Shown in pieces: positions 16,254 to 26,492 of a DNA stretch of 64,000 bases (position 1 is the first letter of the stretch; the number at the start of each line of letters is the position of its first letter). This stretch comes from Myxococcus sp. RHSTA-1-4 (GTDB taxonomy: Bacteria > Myxococcota > Myxococcia > Myxococcales > Myxococcaceae). The stretch covers positions 62,001-126,000 of the forward strand of contig NZ_JAIQDG010000004.1 in the NCBI RefSeq assembly GCF_020037125.1, written 5' to 3'. Both the position numbers and the translations under genes were made by a program. The notes below the pieces were generated by a model that was given only the letters and a program-made list of their open reading frames with translations, did not search any database and had not been told where the DNA came from.

Positions 16254-17389
16254 CGACCCTCCCCGACCTGGAAGCGATTCGCGTCGCCATCGAGAAGATC
16301 GACGAGGAGATTCTCGACGCGCTCCGCCGCCGCATGGACCTGGCGGACGACGTGGCGCGCGCGAAGCTGGCCGCGGCGGCGCCCTTCCGCGACCAGCGCC
16401 GCGAGGACCTGCTGCTGCGCCGCATCCGCACCCGCGCCGCCGAGCACGGGATGGATCCGCACGAGGTGGAGCGCGTCTGGCGGCTGTTCATCGACATGTC
16501 CGTCGCGCGGCAGCAGGCGCTCGTCACGCGGCAGGACACCACGCCGCTGCGGGTGGGCTACCCCGGTGTCGAGGGCTCGTACAGCCACCTGGCCGCGCGC
16601 CAGCGCTACGCCAACCGGCCCGGCGGCGTGCTGCTCACCGGCTTCGACCTGGCGCGCGAGGCGGTGGAGGCCCTGCGCCGCGGCGAGCAGGACCTGGTGC
16701 TGCTGCCCATCGAGAACACCACCGCCGGCAGCATGAACGAGACCTATGACCTGCTCGCCGAGGGCGGCGTGGTCATCACCGCGGAGCTGGTGAGCCAGGT
16801 GGACCACCGGCTGCTGGGGCTGCCCGGCGCGAAGCTGGAGGGGCTGCGCGAGGTGATTTCCCACCCGCAGGCCCTGGCCCAGTGCGAGTCCTACCTGCGC
16901 GCGCACGTGCCCTGGGCGCGGCAGGTGCCGGACGTGGACACCGGCGGCGCGGCGCAGAAGGTGCGCGAGCGCAATGACCCGGCGGTGGCGGCCATCGCCA
17001 GCGAGACGGCGGCGCAGCGCTTCGGGCTGGAGGTGCTCGCCAGGGATTTGCAGCCCGCGTCGGACTACACGCGCTTCGTGGAGGTGGGCCGCGAGGCCAC
17101 GCCGCTGGCGCCGGGCGTGCCTTGCAAGACGTCGCTCCTGGTGGTGCTGGAGCACAAGCCAGGGACGCTGGGGGAGATGCTGCAGCGGCTCACCCTGCGC
17201 GGCGTCAACCTGAGCAAGCTGGAGTCGCGGCCCATCCCCGGCCAGCCGTGGCAGTACCGCTTCTACCTGGACGTGGAAGGCCATGCCGCCTCCGCGCCGC
17301 TGATGGCGGCCCTGGACGACATCCGGCCGCTGACCTCGTTCCTGCGAGTGCTGGGCACGTACGCGCGCGCGGAGGGCCCCCATGGCTGA
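16250..17389 (+). CDS. pheA: Bifunctional chorismate mutase / prephenate dehydratase (P-protein)
   Basis: A 379-aa enzyme that converts chorismate to prephenate and then phenylpyruvate in phenylalanine synthesis. Residues 1-90 form an AroQ chorismate mutase (IEKIDEEILDALRRRMDLAD with RAKL and RDQRRED, matching the catalytic Arg/Lys/Glu pattern). Residues about 98-275 form the dehydratase (VGYPGVEGSYSHLAA, LPIENTTAGSM, catalytic TRF in SDYTRFVEVG). Residues about 285-370 form an ACT domain with NLSKLESRP, the Phe-binding feedback motif. It overlaps the upstream GNAT by 4 nt and the next gene by 8 nt. Confidence 0.93.
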   Translation: MTTLPDLEAIRVAIEKIDEEILDALRRRMDLADDVARAKLAAAAPFRDQRREDLLLRRIRTRAAEHGMDPHEVERVWRLFIDMSVARQQALVTRQDTTPLRVGYPGVEGSYSHLAARQRYANRPGGVLLTGFDLAREAVEALRRGEQDLVLLPIENTTAGSMNETYDLLAEGGVVITAELVSQVDHRLLGLPGAKLEGLREVISHPQALAQCESYLRAHVPWARQVPDVDTGGAAQKVRERNDPAVAAIASETAAQRFGLEVLARDLQPASDYTRFVEVGREATPLAPGVPCKTSLLVVLEHKPGTLGEMLQRLTLRGVNLSKLESRPIPGQPWQYRFYLDVEGHAASAPLMAALDDIRPLTSFLRVLGTYARAEGPHG

Positions 17390-18203
17390 GACGCGGCGCC
17401 GCATCGCCTTCCAGGGAGAGCACGGCGCCTACGGCGAGGAGGCCGTGCGCACGCTGTTCGGCCCCCAGGTGGAGTCGCTGCCCCTGCTCACGTTCCGCGC
17501 CGTCTTCGAGTCCGTGGCGGAGGGCCGTGTGGATGGCGGCGTGGTGCCGGTGGAGAGCACGCTGGGCGGCCCCGTGGCGGAGAACGTGGACCTGCTGCTG
17601 GAGCACGACCTGCCCATCACCGGCGAGCTGTCCCTGCGCATCCGCCACTGCCTGCTGGCTCCGCCGGGCCGGACGCTGGACGGCATCGAGCGCGCCATGT
17701 CCCACCCCCAGGCGCTGGCGCAGTGCGCGGGCTACCTCCGGCGGCGCGGCATCACCCCGGTACCGGAGGCGAACACCGCCATCGCCGCGAGGCGGGTGGC
17801 CGAGGAGGCGCCGCCGCGCACCGCCGCCATCGCGAGCCGGATGGCCGCGGACCTGTACGGGCTGGCGGTGCTGGACGCCGGCGTGGAGGACTCACCGGAC
17901 AACCACACGCGCTTCGTCATCCTGGGAAGGGCACCGGAGCGCGCGTGGACCCGGCGGAAGACGGCGCTGGCCTTCACGGTGGAGAACGCACCCGGCGCGC
18001 TCTACCGGGTGCTGAGCGCCTTCTCCTCGCGCGGGCTCAACGTGACGCGGCTGGAGTCCCGGCCGCAGCGCCGCGCGTGGGAGTACGTGTGGTGCATGGA
18101 CGTGGACGGCGCGCTGGAGGACCCGCGGGTGCGCGAGGCGGTGGACGCCGCCCAGGGCGCCTGCATCACCCTGCGGGTGCTCGGCAGCTACGGCGTGGCG
18201 TGA
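17382..18203 (+). CDS. Second prephenate dehydratase with ACT domain
   Basis: A 273-aa monofunctional prephenate (or arogenate) dehydratase without a chorismate mutase domain. It has IAFQGEHGAYGEEA, VPVESTLGGPV, the catalytic TRF (DNHTRFVILG) and an ACT domain with PGALYRVL and NVTRLESRP. It starts 8 nt inside pheA and is therefore translationally coupled to it. The two share the domain layout but differ in many positions, so the duplication is old. The second copy may prefer arogenate or have a different feedback response; nothing visible decides this. Confidence 0.88.
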   Translation: MAETRRRIAFQGEHGAYGEEAVRTLFGPQVESLPLLTFRAVFESVAEGRVDGGVVPVESTLGGPVAENVDLLLEHDLPITGELSLRIRHCLLAPPGRTLDGIERAMSHPQALAQCAGYLRRRGITPVPEANTAIAARRVAEEAPPRTAAIASRMAADLYGLAVLDAGVEDSPDNHTRFVILGRAPERAWTRRKTALAFTVENAPGALYRVLSAFSSRGLNVTRLESRPQRRAWEYVWCMDVDGALEDPRVREAVDAAQGACITLRVLGSYGVA

Positions 18204-18212
18204 CGTCCCGGC

Positions 18213-19334
18213 TCAGGACGCGGACGGAGACTGGGTGCCGTCGCCGCTCTTCACGGCGGCGACGTACGCCTCCCGGACGATGCGCACGTAGTTCTGGAGC
18301 GCGGGGAGCTGCTCCATCCGCAGGGCCTGCGGGCCGTCGCACAGGGCGGCCTCGGGGTGCGGGTGGAAGTCCACCAGCACCATGGACGCGCCGGCGATGA
18401 GGCCCTGACCGATGGCGTGGAAGATGTCCGGCAGCCCGTCCGGCGGCGCCGCGGCCTGGCCGACGGCGTGCGACGGGTCCACGCACACCGGCATGCGCGT
18501 CAGCCGGCGCACCACCGGCACGTGGGCGAAGTCCACCATGTTGCGGTGCGGGTCGCCCAGGTGCGTCTTCACGCCGCGGAGGCAGAAGACAATCTTGGGG
18601 TTGCCCTCGCTCGCCACGTACTCACACGCGTTGAGGGACTCCTCCAGGGTGATGCCCATGCCCCGCTTGAAGAGGACGGGGAAGTTGCGCTGCTGGCCGA
18701 TGCTCTTGAGCAGCTCGAAGTTCTGCGCGTTGCGCGTGCCCACCTGCAGCATGACGCCCGTGGCGTTGCCCGAGCGCTCCAGCGCGTCGCGAATCTCGTC
18801 GATGTGACGCGGGTGCGTCACCTCCATCGCGATGACCTTGATGCCGTGCTTGCCCGCGGACTCGAACACCCAGGGGAGGCACGCGGAGCCCAGGCCCTGG
18901 AACTCGTACGGGTTGGTGCGCGGCTTGTACGCGCCCATGCGGGTCGTCTTGATGCCGCACTTCGCGAGCGCGGCCATCATCGTGTCCACGTTCTCCCGGT
19001 TGTCCACCGCGCACAGGCCCGCGAAGACCTGCACGGACTTCTCGTCGAAGGTGACGCCGTTGTAGTCGAAGCCGGAGGAAGCACGCTGGCCCTTGTGGCG
19101 GCCGATGACCCGGTACTTCTGCGACACGCGCACCACCTGGCGCACGCCGGGAATCTGCTCGAAGGGCTCGATGGGAATCTGCGCGGTGTTGCCGAGCAGG
19201 TAGACCTCGGTGACCGTGTACTCGGCACCCTCCATGACGTGCTTCCGGGGGGTCACTCCCTTGTACTGGGAGGCGACCTGGAGGACGGTGGACACCACGG
19301 ACTCAGGCGAGTCCGGCTCGAGCATGACGATCAT
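18213..19334 (-). CDS. 3-deoxy-7-phosphoheptulonate (DAHP) synthase
   Basis: A 373-aa class I DAHP synthase of the AroA-I-beta (AroF/KDO8P-like) type, the first step of the shikimate pathway. The N-terminal about 95 residues (MIVMLEPDSPESVVSTVLQV and onward) form a ferredoxin-like regulatory domain. The barrel shows GAYKPRTNPYEFQG, GTRNAQNFELL, a KRG loop (FKRGMGITLEE), CLRGVKTH and VCVDPSHAVGQ. Several positions deviate from the usual family motifs (for example RMGAY for RGGAF), so it is a divergent subgroup. The ATG at 19334 follows GGGAGA. It is convergent with the two phenylalanine genes, 9 bp away, which makes an aromatic amino-acid cluster. Confidence 0.85.
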   Translation of the reverse strand: MIVMLEPDSPESVVSTVLQVASQYKGVTPRKHVMEGAEYTVTEVYLLGNTAQIPIEPFEQIPGVRQVVRVSQKYRVIGRHKGQRASSGFDYNGVTFDEKSVQVFAGLCAVDNRENVDTMMAALAKCGIKTTRMGAYKPRTNPYEFQGLGSACLPWVFESAGKHGIKVIAMEVTHPRHIDEIRDALERSGNATGVMLQVGTRNAQNFELLKSIGQQRNFPVLFKRGMGITLEESLNACEYVASEGNPKIVFCLRGVKTHLGDPHRNMVDFAHVPVVRRLTRMPVCVDPSHAVGQAAAPPDGLPDIFHAIGQGLIAGASMVLVDFHPHPEAALCDGPQALRMEQLPALQNYVRIVREAYVAAVKSGDGTQSPSAS

Positions 19335-19526
19335 CTTCGGTTCTCCCTCGCGGCGTTGTCGTGCTGACCGTGAACCATAGCGGATGCGGTCGCGTAGGAT
19401 GCAACACCCTGGAGACACCCGGCGCGTCCAGTGTGAGCCCCGCGCCGTGAGGCTCGACTGTCGGGCCGCCCTCGAGGAGCGCCGACTCGGGCATCGGACC
19501 GCCCGGGCCCCTGCCCCGCCGCCTGC

Positions 19527-20093
19527 TCAGATTGCGGCGGGACGGAGCCGGCTGGCGAGCTGCACGTAGTGGTCGCGCTGGGCCGTGTCCCCCAGGCGCT
19601 CCCAGACGTCCGCCAGCGCCTTGGCGGCCTCCACGTATGCGGGCGACAGCTCCAGGGCCAGCTCGAAGGTGTACCGGGCCTGACGGTAGCGGGCCTTGTC
19701 CGGCCGGCGGGAGCCGCGCGTCAGCAGCGCGTTGCCCACGTTGTAGACCTCCACGGCGGCGGCCTCGCGATAGCCCGGGTCGGGGTTGAGCTGCACGGCA
19801 CGCTGCATGAGCTGCGCGGCGGCCTCGGGCTCTCCCTGCTCCAACTGGCAGAAGGCGGCGTCACGGTGCGGGTCGGCGGCGGTGGGGTCCACCTCGATGG
19901 CGCGCTCGAAGCAGCGGAGCGCCTCCTCCGTGCGGCCCAGCTCCGCCAGGGACGAGCCCTTGGCGGTGAGCGCCGGGACGTGCTTCGGGTCCACGGCGAG
20001 GACCTTGTCGAACGCGAGGATCGCGGCCTCGTGCATGCCGGACATGGAGAGCTTGACGCCCTCGTTGAATGCCGCGAACAGCAACTTTGACAT
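19527..20093 (-). CDS. Tetratricopeptide-repeat protein
   Basis: A 188-aa cytoplasmic protein made almost entirely of TPR helices. Consecutive units are visible: AAILAFDKVLAVDPKHVPAL, EALRCFERAIEVDPTAADPH, AAAQLMQRAVQLNPDPGYRE, and YTFELALELSPAYVEAAKAL. There is no signal peptide or enzymatic domain. It probably acts as a protein-protein adaptor. It sits between the DAHP synthase and the act-type operon, all on the minus strand, with gaps of 155 and 192 bp in which I see no gene. Confidence 0.78.
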   Translation of the reverse strand: MSKLLFAAFNEGVKLSMSGMHEAAILAFDKVLAVDPKHVPALTAKGSSLAELGRTEEALRCFERAIEVDPTAADPHRDAAFCQLEQGEPEAAAQLMQRAVQLNPDPGYREAAAVEVYNVGNALLTRGSRRPDKARYRQARYTFELALELSPAYVEAAKALADVWERLGDTAQRDHYVQLASRLRPAAI

Positions 20094-20248
20094 CGTGCCC
20101 TCGGGAACGGGTTGCTCGGGCCGCGCGCGACGGCCGGGAGCAAGCCTGTCACCGCCAGCGGGACGTGAAAAGCCGTCCCTCCGGGCGCGTTACGTCCCGC
20201 TGATGGGAACCATTCAAACCCCGCTCCCGGCGCTGGGGAGCCGGGCCG

Positions 20249-22465
20249 TCACATCCGGATGCCCGCCTGCACGCCCGGCCACATGATGAACTTCCGGGGC
20301 CCCTGGCGGGAAAGGCTGCTGAGCGCGGTGATGGGCTCGCCCTCCACCGAGTACAGGAGGTTGAACGAGGGCCCGCCGATGAAGGCGAAGCGCTTCGCGA
20401 GCTGAATCCCCCCCATCACCCGGAGCTGATTCAGGATGCGGTCGCTCGTGAAGCTCGCATCCCACGCATAGACGCCGCTCGTCACCGCGTCCACGTCGAG
20501 GAAGATGCGCTCGGACAAGGGGAGGTGCGCGCCGATGCCCAGGCCCAGCGTCCAGTGGCTCGGCCCTCGCGTGTCACCGTAGGCGCCCATGCCCGCCACG
20601 AACGTGGTGTAGAAGTGGCGGCTGCCCACCTTGATGGCGGCGTTGGCGAGGTTGGTGTCACTGCCGTACACCTCCACGTGGAACTGGCCGTTGCCCACGA
20701 TGCTCAGCAGGCCCACCGGGAGGCCGGACTCCATCTCCGTCGCGACGTTGACGAGGCCGAGCTGAAGGCCCTTCATCTTCCCCGCCACGTTGATGATCCC
20801 GAGCTGCATGCCCGACACGTCGCCGCCCACGTTGAGGAGCGAGAGCTGCGCGCCCCGGGCCGCGTCCGCCCAGTTCAGGCCCACCGACATCTGGACGCCG
20901 GACATGTGCCCCTGGACCATGTTGAGGCCCACCGCGCCCTGAACGCCTTCGAAGTCTCCCGCCGTCCAGTTGGAGCCCACCGCGAGCTGCGTGCCCTCCA
21001 TGGAGGTGGAGGACAGGTTGCCGCCCACGGAAAGCTGCCCCATCAGGCCGCCCTGGCGCGCCACGTTGACGCCCACCGAGGCCTGCACGCCCCCCACCCT
21101 GTCGCCGGCCCAGTTCCCTCCCACGGCGACCTGCACGCCCGTCACGTCCGCGCGCGCCACGTTGCCGCCGATGGCCATCTGGACACCCCTCACCGAGTCC
21201 GTGGCCCAGTTCGCGCCCAGCGCCACCGCCGCGCCGTTCAGCCGCGCCATGCGGCTGGCCCCCAGGGCGAAGGAGAAGGTGTTGTCCACCGGCCCGCCGA
21301 AGAGGTCGTTGGTCTGCACCGATGGGAGCAGGGCCACGTTGATGGGGCGGTACTTGTTCGGGGACACGTCCATGGAAGACGCCACCGTGCCCCCGCCGCG
21401 CATGGCCGTCAGCTCCAGGCTGACCGGGCGGAAGGCGGACTCGCTCAGCACCGCGCGCCCGCCCTGGTCCAGCACCAGCTCCGCCTGCGAGGCCTCGCCG
21501 TGCGCCTCGCGCATCACCGTGTAGCGTCCCGGCTGGAGGCCCAGCTCGGTGGCGCGCCCCGCGAACTTCTTCAGCTCCACCACCAGCCGCCCCGGCGCGT
21601 CGCGCACGTAGAGGCGCCCGTCGACCATCTCCCCCAGCACCAGCACCGCCGCGGTGGAGCGCAGGTCCGTCATCACCAGCTCGCCGGTGCCGGCCAGCTC
21701 GATGTCATAGGCGGGGTGCTGCGCGCCGGCCCGTGTCTGCTCCGTGCGCGCCAGCGTCTCGTGGAAGGCGAACTGGTACGCCTCGTGGAGCGTCACCCGG
21801 CCGTCGCCGGTGGCATCCGCCGCGCCGCGGAGGCCGGACACCAGGTTGTGGGTGAAGAACGAGCCACCGATGCGGTCGGACTCCTGGGACACCTCGTCCT
21901 CGGACGAGGAGGTGAGGATGGCGTGCCCGCGCACGGCGGTGGACGCGTCCACCAGGAAGGCCGGCCGCCGCACCCCGCCCTTCTGCCGCGCCAGCGTGCC
22001 GGACGCGCACGAGTCGAGGATGGCGATGCGAACGTCCGCCGGCAGCGACTCCAGCGCCTGCCGCAGCTCGCGGTAGCCGAACCTGTCCTTCTGCAGCAGC
22101 AGGCCCTCTTCATCCGAGTGGCCCGAGTAGTAGATGAGGGCCTCGGTGCGCCCGCCGGAGGCCTTCGCCGCGGAAATCATCCCCTTGAAGCGCGTCAGCG
22201 CGGCCTCGAACTCCGAGCGGCCGCCCTCCATCAGCATCAGCCGGTCCTGGGGCTGCACGCCGCCGAGCTCCTCCAGCACCTCCCCGAAGGAGCGCGCGTC
22301 GGTGACGGCGTAGCGCAGCTTCGCGCGGCCGGGGCCACCGTCGTTGACGCCCACCAGCAGCGCGAAGCGGCGCACCGGCCGGGTCGAAGCCGCCGGCGCG
22401 GCGGCGGGCGCGGACGACGCCAGCGCGGGAAGGAGTAGGAGCGAGAACAGGAGCGACCGCGTCAT
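20249..22465 (-). CDS. Exported caspase-family (C14) protein with a GVQ/GGN surface-repeat C-terminus
   Basis: A 738-aa protein. A signal peptide (RSLLFSLLLLPALASSAPA) is followed by a caspase-like domain (about residues 32-240) with catalytic His116 in YYSGHSDEEG and Cys153 in ILDSCASG. A calcium-loop-like segment DATGDGRVTLHE lies at about 217-228. After a beta linker, residues about 405-580 hold about ten units of 14-17 residues built on G-x-Q-x-x-x-G-x-N (GVQVAVGGNWAGDRV, GVQMSVGLNW), like the LA_2272-type surface repeats. The last 150 residues look like outer-membrane strands. Its ATG shares one base with the stop of the actD-like gene (TGATG). Position suggests it is the fifth act gene. 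Confidence 0.8.
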   Translation of the reverse strand: MTRSLLFSLLLLPALASSAPAAAPAASTRPVRRFALLVGVNDGGPGRAKLRYAVTDARSFGEVLEELGGVQPQDRLMLMEGGRSEFEAALTRFKGMISAAKASGGRTEALIYYSGHSDEEGLLLQKDRFGYRELRQALESLPADVRIAILDSCASGTLARQKGGVRRPAFLVDASTAVRGHAILTSSSEDEVSQESDRIGGSFFTHNLVSGLRGAADATGDGRVTLHEAYQFAFHETLARTEQTRAGAQHPAYDIELAGTGELVMTDLRSTAAVLVLGEMVDGRLYVRDAPGRLVVELKKFAGRATELGLQPGRYTVMREAHGEASQAELVLDQGGRAVLSESAFRPVSLELTAMRGGGTVASSMDVSPNKYRPINVALLPSVQTNDLFGGPVDNTFSFALGASRMARLNGAAVALGANWATDSVRGVQMAIGGNVARADVTGVQVAVGGNWAGDRVGGVQASVGVNVARQGGLMGQLSVGGNLSSTSMEGTQLAVGSNWTAGDFEGVQGAVGLNMVQGHMSGVQMSVGLNWADAARGAQLSLLNVGGDVSGMQLGIINVAGKMKGLQLGLVNVATEMESGLPVGLLSIVGNGQFHVEVYGSDTNLANAAIKVGSRHFYTTFVAGMGAYGDTRGPSHWTLGLGIGAHLPLSERIFLDVDAVTSGVYAWDASFTSDRILNQLRVMGGIQLAKRFAFIGGPSFNLLYSVEGEPITALSSLSRQGPRKFIMWPGVQAGIRM

Positions 22466-23274
22466 CACGGCACCTTCTCCAACGTGAAGGAAGTCTGGGC
22501 CAGGGTATCCGGCAGCGGGAGCGGCCGGAGGCGTGCCTCGGAGGGCTGGCGGGCGAGCACGCGCGCCGCCTCTATCACGAGCGCCACGTCCAGGGGCTGC
22601 CTGGAGGTGACGAAGACGAAGCGCTCGAAGCCGGGCGCGTCGTCCAGCTCGTAGGCGTGGGCGAGTGACACGGGCTCGCCGGAGGTCAGCGCCGTGGACC
22701 CGGTGACGGTCGCCGGGTGGTGCAGCGTCACGGCGCCGCGCCCGTCCACCGATACCACCACCCCATAGGGGCGTCCGCCGGACACGTAGCTGAGCTGCAG
22801 CACGTCCCCGCGCCGGGCCCGCGCACGGTCGGCGAGCAGCTCCGGCTCGCTCTCGCCCGTGCCCTGCCGGTGCACGCGCAGCATCGGGGTGCCCTTGATG
22901 CGCTCGGTGTCCGCCCACGCGAGCGGGGATGACGGCAAGGTGGGCGCGGCCAGGTAATGCCCGGCGGACAGGAAGAACAGCACGAGCGAGGCGGCCACCG
23001 GGACACCGAGCGACACGTCCCTCCGCCCATCGAGCGCGGGCCTCCGGGCCGCCTCCATGCGGGCGAGGCTGGCGCGGCGTCGCTCCACCTCGGCGGCGAC
23101 GGCGGCGGGCGGGTGGCGCTCCAGGGTGCGGCGAGAGTCCTCCTCCAGCCGGGCCAGGCGGGCGGCCCCATCCGGCTCGCGCTCCAGCCGCGCGCGAGCG
23201 TCGGCCAGCACGTCCGAGGGCAGCTCGCCCAGGGCGACTCGCTCCAGCAACCAGTCAGGGGTGCTCAGGGCCAT
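22465..23274 (-). CDS. actD: ActD-like protein, single-pass membrane protein
   Basis: A 269-aa protein. The cytoplasmic N-terminus (WLLERVALGELPSDVLADAR) is helical and anti-sigma-like, with an E/R-rich helix, then one membrane helix (VPVAASLVLFFLSAGHYLAA, about residues 95-114). The outer domain resembles DUF4384/FecR-like beta structure (RGDVLQLSYVSGGRPYGVVV, VTLHHPATV). The start ATG at 23274 follows GGAGG at 10 nt. It is translationally coupled to the caspase gene. The name rests on its place after actA-actB-actC-like genes and on my memory of the annotation used for this family; the molecular role is unknown. Confidence 0.6.
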   Translation of the reverse strand: MALSTPDWLLERVALGELPSDVLADARARLEREPDGAARLARLEEDSRRTLERHPPAAVAAEVERRRASLARMEAARRPALDGRRDVSLGVPVAASLVLFFLSAGHYLAAPTLPSSPLAWADTERIKGTPMLRVHRQGTGESEPELLADRARARRGDVLQLSYVSGGRPYGVVVSVDGRGAVTLHHPATVTGSTALTSGEPVSLAHAYELDDAPGFERFVFVTSRQPLDVALVIEAARVLARQPSEARLRPLPLPDTLAQTSFTLEKVP

Positions 23275-23438
23275 GCTCAAGGAGCCTCCAGCGCGGCGCG
23301 GCGCGCCACCCATCGAACACCGGCGCCCGTGGAAACTGTCACCCGGGGACGCCACGCGCTCGTGACGATTGCGCCGGGGCCTCCCTTCCGGGGGAAGGGG
23401 CCGGGGTGAGACACTGTGCGTCTGGACCGGGACGTGGA

Positions 23439-24752
23439 TCACAGGGGCAGGCACATCAGCTCTTCGTCGATGTAGGCCCCGCCAATCTTCAGCGCGGCCG
23501 GCTCCACGCCGTACGTCCGGAACCCCAGCCCGCGGTAGAGGGCCTGGGCCGACGCGTTGCCCGCCACCACCACCAGCAGGAGCCGCTCGACGCCCTCCAT
23601 CTTCCGGCCCTCCTCGATGAGGGCGGTCAGCAGCCGCCGGCCGATGCCGCGCGAGCGGAACTCCGGCATCACGTACATCCCCCACACCAGGGCCTTGTGC
23701 GCCAGCTTCCGCCGCTCCTCCCGCCGCAGGCCCGCGACGCCCACCAGACGCTCCCCAGCGAAGGCCCCGAGGACGACCTGGGAGCCGCCCCCGAGCCGCG
23801 CGCGCACGGTCTCCATCGGAAGGGCCTGGTCCTCCTCGAACGAAGCGCCGAAGGACTCCGGTTGCTCCCGGAGCCCGCGCAGCCGGAGCGCCCAGAACGT
23901 CTCCGCATCGTCCGGCCGGAGCCTCCGGAGGGTGAGGGGCGCGGGTCCTCCGCCCCGTCCCTCGGCCTCCAGCAGCGCGGTGAATCCGGAGACGTAGTCC
24001 GGATGGCGAGGCCGCCACCCCAGGGCCTTCAGGCGCGCGTTGGACACCGCGCGATCTCCCCGCAGGGACTCGTGGAGGCTCTCCAGGGGCACCTTGGGCG
24101 GCAGCGGCAGGCCGAGGCGCTGGCACAGCCAGGAGACGGTCTCCCCCTGGGACGCGGGCCGGTCATCGGCCACGCAGTAGATGGCCCCGGGCTCGCCCCG
24201 CTGGAGCACCACGCGGATGGCCTCCACCAGATCGTCCACGTGGATGCGGGAGATGCGCCCTCCCCCGCCCTCCGGGAGCCGGACGGCCCCCGCCTGCAGG
24301 CGTGAGAGCGTGCTCCGCTCCGGGCCGTAGATGCCGGCGATGCGCAGCACCACCGCGCCCAGCGGCAGGTAGCGCGACTCCGCCTCGATGCGGCCGAGCG
24401 CCGTGGGAGAGGACGGCTCCACCGGCGTGTCCTCGTCCACGTGCCCGCGCGCCGCGCCGTACACGCCGGTGGAGGACAGGTAGACGAGGCGCGACGGAGG
24501 CTGCCGCGCGAGCGCCTGGGCGATGCTCGCGTCCAGCCCCGCGTCCGGTGGCACGGAGACGACACAGTGAGCCCCGGCCGTCCGGGTCAGCGCGTCCTCC
24601 AGCGAGGTGACGCGGGCCCCCGCGCGCTCCAGCTCCCGCCGGCGCGCGGAATCTCTCGTGGCCGCCAGCACGTCGCGGCCCGCCCGGGCCTCCGCCACGG
24701 CGAGCCGCGTGAGCGTGTACCCGGAGCCCAGGAGGACGAGAGGAGGTGTCAT
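23439..24752 (-). CDS. actC: ActC-like fusion of an NAD(P)-dependent epimerase/SDR and a GNAT acetyltransferase
   Basis: A 437-aa two-domain protein. Residues 1-280 are an extended-SDR/YeeZ-like epimerase fold (VLLGSGYTLTRLAVAE nucleotide loop, VYLSSTGVYG, RIAGIYGPERS, HVDDLVEAI). Residues about 290-437 are a GNAT domain (LTLRRLRPDDAETFWALRLR, MYVMPEFRSRGIGRRLL acetyl-CoA loop, NASAQALYRGLGFRTYG). The M. xanthus actC product is described as an acetyltransferase-like protein, which fits the C-terminal half. The active-site Tyr-x-x-x-Lys of classical SDRs is not obvious (RIEAESRYLPLG), so the first half may not be an active oxidoreductase. It lies 55 bp after actB. Confidence 0.68.
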   Translation of the reverse strand: MTPPLVLLGSGYTLTRLAVAEARAGRDVLAATRDSARRRELERAGARVTSLEDALTRTAGAHCVVSVPPDAGLDASIAQALARQPPSRLVYLSSTGVYGAARGHVDEDTPVEPSSPTALGRIEAESRYLPLGAVVLRIAGIYGPERSTLSRLQAGAVRLPEGGGGRISRIHVDDLVEAIRVVLQRGEPGAIYCVADDRPASQGETVSWLCQRLGLPLPPKVPLESLHESLRGDRAVSNARLKALGWRPRHPDYVSGFTALLEAEGRGGGPAPLTLRRLRPDDAETFWALRLRGLREQPESFGASFEEDQALPMETVRARLGGGSQVVLGAFAGERLVGVAGLRREERRKLAHKALVWGMYVMPEFRSRGIGRRLLTALIEEGRKMEGVERLLLVVVAGNASAQALYRGLGFRTYGVEPAALKIGGAYIDEELMCLPL

Positions 24753-24807
24753 GCCCCCCGCGATAGCGGGACCGCGGGGGGGAAAGCAAGGTGCGGGAGC
24801 AGGCGGA

Positions 24808-26448
<1,641 letters not shown>

Positions 26449-26492
26449 CCCCTCGCCTCCGCTCGCCCTCTGCATCGAACCTCCCGCCATCC

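Noticed and set aside
22465-24126. Extended frame ahead of the actD-like gene
   Set aside because: The added part is the shadow of the SDR/GNAT gene; ATG 23274 with GGAGG is the real start.
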